IMG/VR virus record: IMGVR_UViG_3300043673_000021
Coordinates: 1-64,000 of that record
Source: a virus
DNA length: 64,000 nucleotides
Direction: 5' to 3' (one strand)
Shown here: one piece after another, positions 17,828 through 25,376 of the stretch
Layout of the letters: every line of letters starts with the position of its first letter
Numbering within the stretch: the stretch's first letter is position 1
Position numbers and translations under genes: made by a program
The notes under the pieces: model-generated
Told to the model about the DNA's origin: nothing
Databases searched by the model: none
What the model saw: only the letters and a program-made list of their open reading frames with translations

Positions 17828-18463
17828 CTATTGTGCGGCTCTCGCCTTGTACAGACCAGCGAATAGCATCTCCTCTGGCACACCAACCTGAAGTCGGGTA
17901 AATACCGTCCTTGACTTAAGCCCGTGCTCTTCGCAAAGTTCGCGCAATAGACGCCTCTCGCCGTGATAGTTAATCCACGTGCAGGTTCGCATATTTCTGT
18001 TCTGTTGTTTTCTTTCGGCCCAACGAACGTTACCGGGTTCGTAGTTGCCGTCGTTGTTCGGATAACGGTCGAGTGAGTGGCTGGGCGATGGTCGCCTTCC
18101 GACATACGACAGAAATTCCGAGAAGTCAGATCGCCACGCCGGGAAGACTTCAATACCTCTACCGCCGTAATTTTTCCATTCCTTGCGACTGGGCTTGGAA
18201 CATCGATCGAGCATATTTCGCCATGCTTGGTATTCTGCGGTGCGCCGTGATTCACCATGGGACGTCATTCTCTTTCTGACGTTTTCCAGAGATAGACAAC
18301 CGCAAGATTTTGTTTTCCCTTTTCGCAGTGAGTTAAGGTTTACGTCGGTTATCTTCCCGCAATCACACTTGCAATTAAATCTTCGATGTGTCCCGGAAGT
18401 TGGGGGAACCTCACGTATAATCGATAGTCTTCCGTATCGATCGTCGGGTTGTATAATTAGCAT
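17828..18463 (-). CDS. Free-standing HNH/AP2-type homing endonuclease
   Basis: 211 aa. It matches a mobile phage endonuclease family: an N-terminal Cys cluster (CKCDCG at 31-36, SCGCL at 53-57), then HGESRRTAEYQAWRNML, RKEWKNYGGRGIEV, HSLDRYPNNDGNYEPGNVRW and a C-terminal HTH-like segment (LLRELCEEHGLKSRTVFTRL). Such genes spread by cutting cognate DNA that lacks them. It interrupts an otherwise tight block of tail genes (tape measure, then DUF2460), fits exactly between them, and looks more A+T rich than its neighbours by eye, all of which fits recent insertion. Activity is not shown. Confidence 0.8.
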   Translation of the reverse strand: MLIIQPDDRYGRLSIIREVPPTSGTHRRFNCKCDCGKITDVNLNSLRKGKTKSCGCLSLENVRKRMTSHGESRRTAEYQAWRNMLDRCSKPSRKEWKNYGGRGIEVFPAWRSDFSEFLSYVGRRPSPSHSLDRYPNNDGNYEPGNVRWAERKQQNRNMRTCTWINYHGERRLLRELCEEHGLKSRTVFTRLQVGVPEEMLFAGLYKARAAQ

Positions 18464-18468
18464 CTAAC

Positions 18469-21400
18469 CTAAAACCTTGTGTGTTGATCCCGGGCGAATC
18501 GCCGCAGGCTGGCGTAGGACTCGCGGCCAATATCGCTCGCCGAAGCGCCGCTCTTCACGTTGTTGGTGACTCCGCCGTAGTTGTGGGTAACATTACTGGG
18601 GCGGTGCTGCCCTGGATTTGCGCCACCGCTGGCGATCATTTGTTGAATTCCAAGACTGATCGGGCGCGGAAGTATCATTTCTTCCGGATGAGCAAGCACC
18701 AACGAATTCGCGTTTGGCAGGATAGCGCCACGCTCTGCCGATAGAGCCGCGAACCCCATGCCCTCCGCGTAATAAACAGCGGCCATCGCTGGAGCAACGG
18801 GAGGGTCGATTGCGCTGTAGAAAGCAAATGCTCCGGCGGCAGCCAGCCCGGCATCTGAAGTTGCCATCACGACATTCGCGGCAGTGTGGACCGCTGTTGC
18901 CGCGGTCGTCGCAGCCGTGGTATCGGTGACTTGCTGAGTATGGAAGATCTTAGACACAAGCCCCATCAGAATGTGCTCTTCTACCCACTTCTCGCCCATG
19001 CCAATGACGTAGTTAATTGCCTGCTGCGCAAGGTTCTGGTACATCTGGACCATGCCAGCCCCGAAGGACTTACCATGGAGCAACATGTCGCCGAAGCTCT
19101 TTTCAAAACCTTGGCTGATGGTGGAAAACGCCTGCTGCCAAGGTTGAACGATGGCCTTGCTGAGGGCGTTCTGGTCAGTCTTCAACTTGAGGTCGTTCGC
19201 CTGAATGACGGCGGTCAGTTTGTTCGACTCCGCCATCGCCTTCTCGTAATCCTGAGCGTCGCCGGTCAGTGAAGCCTTGTCGGCAGCGGTATTGAACTTC
19301 TCAGTCTGCTCCTGCTGCTGGACCTTTCCCTTTTGCTGGTCGAAGCCTATTTGCTGGCGAGCATCCCCGACGCGCTCTTGCGGGGTGGTCGGGAATAGCC
19401 GAGTTTCCTGCTGCCCCTTGGCCCCGAGTTCCTGTAAGTTGATCGCGTGAATGGATGCGGCGGCATCGGCTGCTGACTTCAGGTTGGCGAGTTCGACATT
19501 GACCTTGCGCAGTTGATCGGCGAGATCCTTGCCCGCCTTCTCCCATTCCTTGAACGCATAAGCTTCGGCCTTAGAGCCAGAGTCCGCACTCAGCGCCGCT
19601 TGCGCCCAGAATTCCTTCTGCTCCGCGAGCGAGATCTTGCCGTTATCGTTAATCGCCTCAAACTGGCGTTGGAGAGCCGTTTTGGTGGCTTCTTCAGCCT
19701 CTGCCCACGCCTCACGAGTGACGGCTGGAATCTTCTTCATCACCTCTTCGTAGGCGATACCGGCGGCGAGAGATCCACCGACCACGTCATTCGCTAGCTT
19801 GTCGGCCTGCCCCGTGAGGAAAGACAGTTCACCGCGCTTTCCGCCCGAAGTTTGCGCATCCTCGCTTCCGGCGTTGATGGCCTCCATGATGCGCTTGGCA
19901 CCATCGCGCGCCTCTTTTTCGCGGAGGCTGTATTCCTGGCGGTCGAGAGCCTGATATTCGTGACCAAGGGTGCGCTTGATCTCGCGGACTCGATCGGCGT
20001 AATCCGCCTCGACCTTGAGCCTACCCTCCCAGAAAGATATCTCTTCCTGAATCGTTAGTTGATGGTTGGCCTGTAGGTCGGCGAATGCTTCCTGGTCGGC
20101 CTTACGGAGGACGTCTTCGGCCTTCTTGTTCGCGTTCGGATCTCCAACTTTCGGGAATGGCTTGTCTCCACCTTCTGGTTTCGCTTGCGGCTTTGGTTTC
20201 CAGAGAGCATCGAGAAACTTTTGGTTATCGGCTACATCGGACGCGACCGTTTTCTTGTATTCTGCCCATTCGATCTTCGCGAATGCCATCCCGGCCTTGA
20301 TGTCAGCCGCGGCTTTTCCCCACTTATTGTTAGCCGCATCCTGCATCGCATTTCCGAGACTCTCTACAACGTCTCCCGCTGCCAGCCAGCCCGCGATCAT
20401 GGAATCGGTGACGACCTTGATATCCAGCGCGAATCCGCTCATAACGGATGCGGCGACTTTGAATGCGCCGGTGACATAGGGCAGCACATCCACACCGACT
20501 GTGGTAAATGCCGCCCCAAGCTCGTGCTCGACGCGCGTCAACTCTCGCGCAGGGTCGATGCCAGCCGCTTGGGCAGCGGCGAGATCCGTACTGTCGACCA
20601 TCGCCTTCCGAAGGGCGTCCGATCCCTCAGAAAGCGGACCCTCTATGTTTTTGATCCCCATCCCGACCAATCGGGACGCAGTCTCAAGGGCCTCGAACTT
20701 GTCGCTTGTGTTGTGGATGACGTCCGAGATTCTCAGCAGTGCTTCGATCGGATCGGTCATGCCCCCGATTCCGAAACGTCGGATCTCGTCTGCGGCTACT
20801 TTGCTCCCACGCTGCGCCTGCTCCATAGCCCTGCCGAGGCGCAATAAGATCTGGGGAACCTGATCCCCGTTGCCGCCGAGCAGGTTCATCGCATCTTCGA
20901 GTTGCGCTATCTTCTCGGCGGCGATACCGGACGCGTCGGCGAATGCGCCCAGGTCTACCTCTGCTTGCCGGAACTTGTCGAGTTCGTCAAGCCCGCGTCG
21001 CACCAGCGCCAGTAGGGCGTAGATTCGGAATATCGGGATGGAGGCACTCGCGGACGCTGCGCCGAGTTGCTGGATCGGAGGCACCGCGGCGTTAGCGGCA
21101 GCACCCGCGGCGGCGGCCCCGGCCATGATTCCACCCATGGCGGTGGGTACCGTAGCGGCAGCGGCAGCCATTGCCGCGCCCATCTGGGTAGCGGACATTG
21201 CAGCCTGCGCGGTCGATGCCGCCATGTTGCTGGCGTAAGAAGCGCCGATAGCCTGAGCCTGCCCGAGTTGGCCCGTTGCGGCGGCGGCTTGTTTGACCGA
21301 AATGCCGTATGCGGCCAACTGAATTTCAAGCGCCTCGATGGTGGCACGCAGGGATTGCGCCTGCCCGTCCGTCGCGGCATAGACCGAGGAAATCTGCCCG

Positions 21401-21609
21401 AGGTTCGACTGCGCCGCTGCCCGTGTGTCGTCGCCGGCCTTGTCCAAATCCTTATGGGCTTGCTTCAGGCGAGCGAGCGAGGCCGCCGACTCCACGGAGG
21501 TCGAGTTGTAGTTGGAACGCGCCTCCGCGAGTGCGGAAATGAGCGCATCGAGCCCCCCGGGAATCTGGGAGGCATCGATTATCGCGCCGATTCTTATTTC
21601 GTTGGCCAT
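18469..21609 (-). CDS. Tail tape measure protein
   Basis: 1046 aa. Long helical regions rich in Ala, Gln, Lys and Glu flank a hydrophobic stretch (residues about 110-210, Ala/Gly/Met rich). Later parts include repeated coiled-coil segments (ALDRQEYSLREKEARDGAKRI). Near the C-terminus are LQQAFSTISQGFEKSFGDML-like and MYQNLAQQAINYVIG elements common in lambda-type tape measures. Tape measure length sets tail length, so a tail well over 100 nm is inferred. The ATG overlaps the stop of the frameshift extension of the chaperone gene (TAATG), the classic arrangement. Confidence 0.9.
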   Translation of the reverse strand: MANEIRIGAIIDASQIPGGLDALISALAEARSNYNSTSVESAASLARLKQAHKDLDKAGDDTRAAAQSNLGQISSVYAATDGQAQSLRATIEALEIQLAAYGISVKQAAAATGQLGQAQAIGASYASNMAASTAQAAMSATQMGAAMAAAAATVPTAMGGIMAGAAAAGAAANAAVPPIQQLGAASASASIPIFRIYALLALVRRGLDELDKFRQAEVDLGAFADASGIAAEKIAQLEDAMNLLGGNGDQVPQILLRLGRAMEQAQRGSKVAADEIRRFGIGGMTDPIEALLRISDVIHNTSDKFEALETASRLVGMGIKNIEGPLSEGSDALRKAMVDSTDLAAAQAAGIDPARELTRVEHELGAAFTTVGVDVLPYVTGAFKVAASVMSGFALDIKVVTDSMIAGWLAAGDVVESLGNAMQDAANNKWGKAAADIKAGMAFAKIEWAEYKKTVASDVADNQKFLDALWKPKPQAKPEGGDKPFPKVGDPNANKKAEDVLRKADQEAFADLQANHQLTIQEEISFWEGRLKVEADYADRVREIKRTLGHEYQALDRQEYSLREKEARDGAKRIMEAINAGSEDAQTSGGKRGELSFLTGQADKLANDVVGGSLAAGIAYEEVMKKIPAVTREAWAEAEEATKTALQRQFEAINDNGKISLAEQKEFWAQAALSADSGSKAEAYAFKEWEKAGKDLADQLRKVNVELANLKSAADAAASIHAINLQELGAKGQQETRLFPTTPQERVGDARQQIGFDQQKGKVQQQEQTEKFNTAADKASLTGDAQDYEKAMAESNKLTAVIQANDLKLKTDQNALSKAIVQPWQQAFSTISQGFEKSFGDMLLHGKSFGAGMVQMYQNLAQQAINYVIGMGEKWVEEHILMGLVSKIFHTQQVTDTTAATTAATAVHTAANVVMATSDAGLAAAGAFAFYSAIDPPVAPAMAAVYYAEGMGFAALSAERGAILPNANSLVLAHPEEMILPRPISLGIQQMIASGGANPGQHRPSNVTHNYGGVTNNVKSGASASDIGRESYASLRRFARDQHTRF

Positions 21610-22030
21610 TAGTTCGCTTTACCGTTGGCGATCTGGGATTCTGCGCGGAGTTTTTCCGCCTTTAGGAACATCACGTAGGCGGGCGGTAGTCTGGAGGGGT
21701 CCATCATCGGGATGGGAATCCCGGACTTCATGGATTCATTGGCGATTTGGTTGTCGATCGACTCGCGATTACGACTCCGACGGCGAGGTCTTGGGGTGTC
21801 GTCATATTCGTAGTCGCTATCTTCTCGGGCCTTGAGTATCCCGAGCCCGCATGCAATCGCCCATGCGCCTTCGGCTGCGCTCGTAGATTCAGTGGACCAA
21901 TAAGCGAGAAGCCTCTGGGAGGTTCCAAAGGCGAGGAGATCGACCGAGTGAAGATCGGACGCCCCGCCGCTGACTAAGCGGAAGCGGAGTTGGTTCCAAT
22001 TGATGGGCTCTCCGGTTCCGCTTTCGCTTC
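21609..22030 (-). CDS. GT-type tail chaperone extension, reached by -1 frameshift
   Basis: This frame has no usable early start codon. It opens after a TGA at about 22066 and stays open for about 140 codons to a TAA that overlaps the tape measure start. It overlaps the end of the preceding chaperone gene in the -1 frame. The encoded chain contains SVDLLAFGTSQRLLAYW, WAIACGLGILKARED, an Arg-rich stretch and LPPAYVMFLKAEKLRAESQ. In lambda-like phages the chaperone G is extended to GT by -1 slippage at this exact place. A run of five G (minus strand 22034-22030, codons CCG GGG GAA) is the best slip candidate, though not a perfect X XXY YYZ heptamer. The start given is approximate. Confidence 0.75.
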
Positions 22031-22387
22031 CCCCGGCGGAGCCTGGAACAAATCATTCAACTTGAGAACGGCGGTGTGTATCTCGGAAAATCGCTGAGCA
22101 CCGTTTTTGAACGTGAATGAGGCGTCAAGATCCGCCTCATTGTAGGGCTCCGTATCGCTGCCGAGTTGGTTTTCCTTAGTGGGCCAATTGACCGCGTTGT
22201 TAATGCTCCACAGGATGGTCTTCAGCGCAACCTTGCCCAGCTTCTCTTTCAGTTCGATACTGGGAGGTTTCTCGGGGTGTGCTTGGACGGCACCTACCGT
22301 ATCCTCGATGATCTGCCGGGCCTGGACGCGGTTCAATTCGCCAAGGGTCCACTCCTTAGCGCCCGCGTTGAATTTTACGGTATCCAT
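21974..22387 (-). CDS. Tail assembly chaperone (G-like)
   Basis: 137 aa. It begins MDTVKFNAGAKEWTLGELN, followed by helical segments (RQIIEDTVGAVQAH, LKTILWSINNAVNW) and a C-terminal Pro/Glu/Ser tail, a layout typical of tail chaperones placed between the tail tube and tape measure. These proteins coat the tape measure while the tail is built. Its reading frame ends in TAG, but the -1 frame continues to the tape measure gene (see the extension entry). The family identity is inferred from gene order and the frameshift arrangement. Confidence 0.75.
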   Translation of the reverse strand: MDTVKFNAGAKEWTLGELNRVQARQIIEDTVGAVQAHPEKPPSIELKEKLGKVALKTILWSINNAVNWPTKENQLGSDTEPYNEADLDASFTFKNGAQRFSEIHTAVLKLNDLFQAPPGEAKAEPESPSIGTNSASA

Positions 22388-22392
22388 GCTGG

Positions 22393-23157
22393 TTAGTTCG
22401 TGAGAACGGCCTGGAATTTCTGGGCGACGATACCAGTGGTCGGATCGGCATAGAAGGCGAAATCGAGTTCCGGCTTCAAGTAGTCATCGCGCTTCATCGC
22501 GTTCTTGATACCAGTGAATCGGCAGGCTGGCAGATAAATTCCGCTGGCAACACCACTAGCCACCTGATAGGACTCGGAGATGTACAGCGATACGACAGGG
22601 CCGTATCCCATGATCTGGTTATGAATGGTAAGCGTCTGGCCAATCACAGTGCCGGGGGTGTACTGGTAATACAGGTTGACGTTGCCAGCCAGCGTGACGT
22701 CTGCCGCATTAAAGGTGTAGACTCCAGTCGATGCTACTACGCTATATTGACCCTGCGCCGGGCTGGCAGAAACTCTCGTAAGGTTGATGCCGCCGAATAC
22801 AACGCCAAGATCAACAAAACCCGTCGTGTGCGCTGCGGTTACCGTCGCCGAGATAGCCTGCGTGTCGCCTCCCGCGAGATTCGGAACGGCCTGAATTCCC
22901 GCGATGAGAGAATCAGCCCAAATCATGTTGTTTTCGGAAAGCAGCTTGGTTGAACCGATCGTGAACTTTCCGGAGCACTTGAGGTTTCCCGGTGCGGTGT
23001 CGACCGGTGCCCGATACTGCCCGTAAAGTTCTTTGACTTCACCGGACATGTCAACGCTGGCATCCTGGATGATCGGAATGATGGTCGGCGTTGGGTTGGT
23101 CGGAAGATTTCCACCAACGGGAACGACAAAACAGTTGCCTATGGCAAATTGTATCAC
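22393..23157 (-). CDS. Major tail tube protein
   Basis: 254 aa. Beta-rich with few charges: VDMSGEVKELYGQYRAPV, GKFTIGSTKLLSENN, and a C-terminal CRFTGIKNAMKRDDYLKPELDFAFYADPT. Residues about 95-175 look like an inserted Ig-like domain (TAAHTTGFVDLG, STGVYTFNAADVTLAG). Position between head-tail joining proteins and the tail chaperones supports the call. The start is a GTG with GGAG 9 bases upstream. There is a 129-base untranslated stretch before it, unusual in this operon. Confidence 0.8.
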   Translation of the reverse strand: MIQFAIGNCFVVPVGGNLPTNPTPTIIPIIQDASVDMSGEVKELYGQYRAPVDTAPGNLKCSGKFTIGSTKLLSENNMIWADSLIAGIQAVPNLAGGDTQAISATVTAAHTTGFVDLGVVFGGINLTRVSASPAQGQYSVVASTGVYTFNAADVTLAGNVNLYYQYTPGTVIGQTLTIHNQIMGYGPVVSLYISESYQVASGVASGIYLPACRFTGIKNAMKRDDYLKPELDFAFYADPTTGIVAQKFQAVLTN

Positions 23158-23286
23158 AAATGTATACTCCTTTGAATTTGAGGTGGGCAGTCAAGCGGAT
23201 TTATACCGCTAACTGTTTGAAACTATTAGATCTTAATAACTTTTGGTGTTATATTGAAAGAGATAAAGTGCTTGGAAGCATGTCGC
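23158..23286 (-). promoter_or_regulatory. A+T-rich leader before the tail tube gene, possible promoter and hairpin
   Basis: This is one of the few real gaps in the late operon. Read on the minus strand it has TTCCAA, 18 bases, then TATAAC, a possible weak promoter. Nearer the gene is a hairpin in which GCGG and CCGC flank TATAAAT with further pairing outside (CAGTTA with a bulged TTGACTG). A local promoter or RNA structure could raise output of the abundant tail tube protein. No experimental support. Confidence 0.35.
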
Positions 23287-23778
23287 CTAGCGCCCGGTGC
23301 GAACGAATATTGGAACGTGGAAGACTACCGATTGGTCGATGATGGCCGCGTTAATTGGGCTCTCGCCGTCGACCCAAACGTCAGTGCATGTGCCGTTCGG
23401 ATAACCCGTGTAAATCAGCGTCTGTGGCCAACCTGGATCTTTTGCGACGCCCAGCGGGGTGAGTTTATAGATGGCGTTGTCAATCCCGTCGAGCACGTCA
23501 TCGATCAGATGCTGGACCGGATTAGCCTCGTCGTACGTGGGCTGGTCACGCATGTATACCGAGAGCTTGTACTTGCGAGTCCGGATCGGAAGATTCGCGT
23601 TCTGCTGCGAACGCGTGTGGCTCTCAGCTGGAATCCACAATACCGCCGCTGGCATGTCAAACCGCTGCGTATCCTGAAAGACTCGCGCGCTGTTGAATGT
23701 GGACTTCCACGCGTAGGCCTGCTTCATCAGCGCGTACAGCGCGTCAAACTCCGCACTACGGGGAATCCCAAGGGCCAT
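23287..23778 (-). CDS. Probable tail terminator / minor tail protein
   Basis: 163 aa from the ATG at 23778; the frame is open to 23826 but that would overlap the upstream gene. It lies directly before the tail tube gene, where tail terminators (lambda gpU-like) are found. Visible features include MALGIPRSAEFDALYALM, LWIPAESHTRSQQNANLP, RKYKLSVYMR and IDDVLDGIDNAIYKL. Composition fits the small alpha/beta tail-completion fold. The call rests mainly on synteny. Confidence 0.6.
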   Translation of the reverse strand: MALGIPRSAEFDALYALMKQAYAWKSTFNSARVFQDTQRFDMPAAVLWIPAESHTRSQQNANLPIRTRKYKLSVYMRDQPTYDEANPVQHLIDDVLDGIDNAIYKLTPLGVAKDPGWPQTLIYTGYPNGTCTDVWVDGESPINAAIIDQSVVFHVPIFVRTGR

Positions 23779-23785
23779 TATGTTT

Positions 23786-24379
23786 TTAAGCCGCCATCGC
23801 GTCGGAAACGACCAGATCAACCACATTCTGCACAGCAGCAGGCAGATCGCCTATCCACGCCTGCCACGCTTCGCTCATGAACGGCCGCTCGCTGAAACCC
23901 GGGTGGTCCACGTGTGCGAAGAAAGCTTCCTGCCCGTACGCTCCGGGCCCAAGCTCCTGTGCAGTCGCATGCGAGACGCCGCCTGATGAATGAATCGCCA
24001 CATGCGAGGCCCAGTTGAAATGCAGGGCGCTTGCGTTTCGCGCGACAATCTCGTGTGGCGCAGTGCCGCCGGTTCCGCCAATGCTCGGATCTTCGAAAAA
24101 CCAAGCGTACGGAGCCGCGCTATCGTCGCCGCCTGCTCGAACGTAGCCTTCGATGTAATTGCCAACGACCGTCGCAAGCTCGGTCTGAACGCTGCTCGCC
24201 AGTTGATGAGTCCGCGACCAAAGGACCTCGCCCTCGAGGTTGGCCAGCACCATCTCCTGAAGAATGGCAAGTTGCCGATTCATCTCCTCTGTCAGAGCGC
24301 TAAGGAATTGCGGGAACATACCCGCAATCTTGGCGTTGGCTGAATCAAAGTCTTCTTCAAGGAAACGGAGGTAGAACAT
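23786..24379 (-). CDS. HK97 gp10-like head-tail joining protein
   Basis: 197 aa. It starts with helices (NAKIAGMFPQFLSALTEEM, LAILQEMVLANLEG) and has the HPGFSERPFMSEAW motif that marks the gp10-like family of neck proteins, followed by a C-terminal helix. These proteins sit between connector and tail terminator. It abuts the gp6-like gene with its ATG immediately after that stop. Confidence 0.7.
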   Translation of the reverse strand: MFYLRFLEEDFDSANAKIAGMFPQFLSALTEEMNRQLAILQEMVLANLEGEVLWSRTHQLASSVQTELATVVGNYIEGYVRAGGDDSAAPYAWFFEDPSIGGTGGTAPHEIVARNASALHFNWASHVAIHSSGGVSHATAQELGPGAYGQEAFFAHVDHPGFSERPFMSEAWQAWIGDLPAAVQNVVDLVVSDAMAA

Positions 24380-25039
24380 TTAGACTGAAGCGCTGCTGTA
24401 GTTGTAGACAGTCCGCGCGCATTCTGGCGGCAGCTCCCAATCGCGAAACTTGATAGTCGCCGCGCCGCCAAGGGACTTCGAAGCTTGGTCGAGATAGAGA
24501 GTATGCCGACGCCAGTTCTGTGTGACAACAACCGTGGCGCACCATTCAATATCAGGAGGCGTGCCAGTATAGCCGGCGGTGTACTGAACGTTAACATTCA
24601 TCCTCCCGCGCGGGAAGCCGTATGTTCCCATGAATCCAGGGGATCTTCCGAACTGCCCACAACCCGCACTGCGGATGACGATAGATTTCTGGTCCTGGTC
24701 GATAACCCAACCGACCGCAGAAACTCCAGTTGACTGAGGGATCGTCGCAGTTCCAGCGGTGATGATCGATACCGAGACAATAGGCCGATGTTTTAGAAAC
24801 AATTGGTCATTGCCGTTGCCGTTGTACCACTCGTTATAGGTAACTGGCTCGACGAACGGGGACTGTGCTGGCGCTTCACTTCCCAACTGGCCAGTCATTC
24901 GAAGGAATTCCAAACTAAATCCAGTGATGGCTAGCTGGATATTGGCATCGTCGGAAGTGTTGCTGGATGCCAAGCCATTCGCGGATGCGAGCGCCTTGAC
25001 ACTGGCAACCGTGGTTAAATCGAGAGGACTTGCGGGCAT
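24380..25039 (-). CDS. gp6-like head-tail connector protein
   Basis: 219 aa. N-terminal helical region (PLDLTTVASVKALASANGL, DDANIQLAITGFSLEFLRM) is followed by a beta-rich middle (FLKHRPIVSVSIITAG) and NVNVQYTAGYTGTPPDIEWC, then a C-terminal helix. The early helices plus the Y-x-x-G-Y-x-x-x-P segment before a helix fit gp6/gp15-type connectors that dock onto the portal. The assignment is by pattern and gene order. Confidence 0.7.
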   Translation of the reverse strand: MPASPLDLTTVASVKALASANGLASSNTSDDANIQLAITGFSLEFLRMTGQLGSEAPAQSPFVEPVTYNEWYNGNGNDQLFLKHRPIVSVSIITAGTATIPQSTGVSAVGWVIDQDQKSIVIRSAGCGQFGRSPGFMGTYGFPRGRMNVNVQYTAGYTGTPPDIEWCATVVVTQNWRRHTLYLDQASKSLGGAATIKFRDWELPPECARTVYNYSSASV

Positions 25040-25054
25040 TTTCTGATTGAAGTT

Positions 25055-25083
25055 GCGGGCCTGCCCCTTCTTGGCAGACCCGC
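25055..25083 (-). promoter_or_regulatory. Strong RNA hairpin between capsid and connector genes
   Basis: On the minus strand an 11-base arm GCGGGTCTGCC pairs with GGCAGGCCCGC around a 7-base loop. One pair is U-G, so the stem is complete only in the transcribed sense. No U-run follows, so it is not a clear terminator. It may slow transcription or protect mRNA, lowering expression downstream of the capsid gene. Confidence 0.5.
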
Positions 25084-25136
25084 GCTTTGGGTAAGTCCGG
25101 AGGTCCGAACAGGCTCAAAGATTGTTAACGAATTGT

Positions 25137-25376
25137 TTACTTGGTCGGGAACTGCGAGCCGCACTGGCCACAGCGAGTGATTGTCGGATCGCCTAGTCTG
25201 GTCACTGAAAAACTATTGCAGATAGGGCAGCTCGGTGCGGGCTCACCGCCCTCAAGGCGCGCCTTGATTTTGTCAGACGAAACGCCGTGCGGGTTATCGG
25301 TTACCTCTACCGTGACGTCGTGCGTCCCAGGAAAAGCAACCTTAAACGTCGTCTGTGTTCCGCGCCAAAATGAGCG
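25137..25376 (-). other. In-frame zinc-ribbon frame after the capsid amber stop
   Basis: Directly behind the TAG of the capsid gene the same frame stays open for 79 codons to TAA. No ATG, GTG, TTG, CTG or ATT occurs in its first 35 codons. The chain looks like a real protein: FKVAFPGTHDVTVEVTDNPH, then DKIKARLEGG and a four-Cys ribbon (CPIC ... CGQC). It could be a readthrough extension of some capsid subunits (TAG followed by C is a leaky context), a gene using an unusual start, or a gene whose start was lost. TAG is an ordinary stop elsewhere here. Confidence 0.55.

Noticed and set aside
20185-20847. 220-codon plus-strand open frame opposite the tape measure gene
   Set aside because: It is antisense to a clear coding gene, has an Arg/Cys/His-rich composition without domain pattern and lacks a ribosome site.
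21728-21928. Frame-0 continuation after the TAG of the tail chaperone gene
   Set aside because: It is open for about 80 codons, but the -1 frame is longer, more protein-like and ends in a TAATG overlap with the tape measure, the known arrangement.
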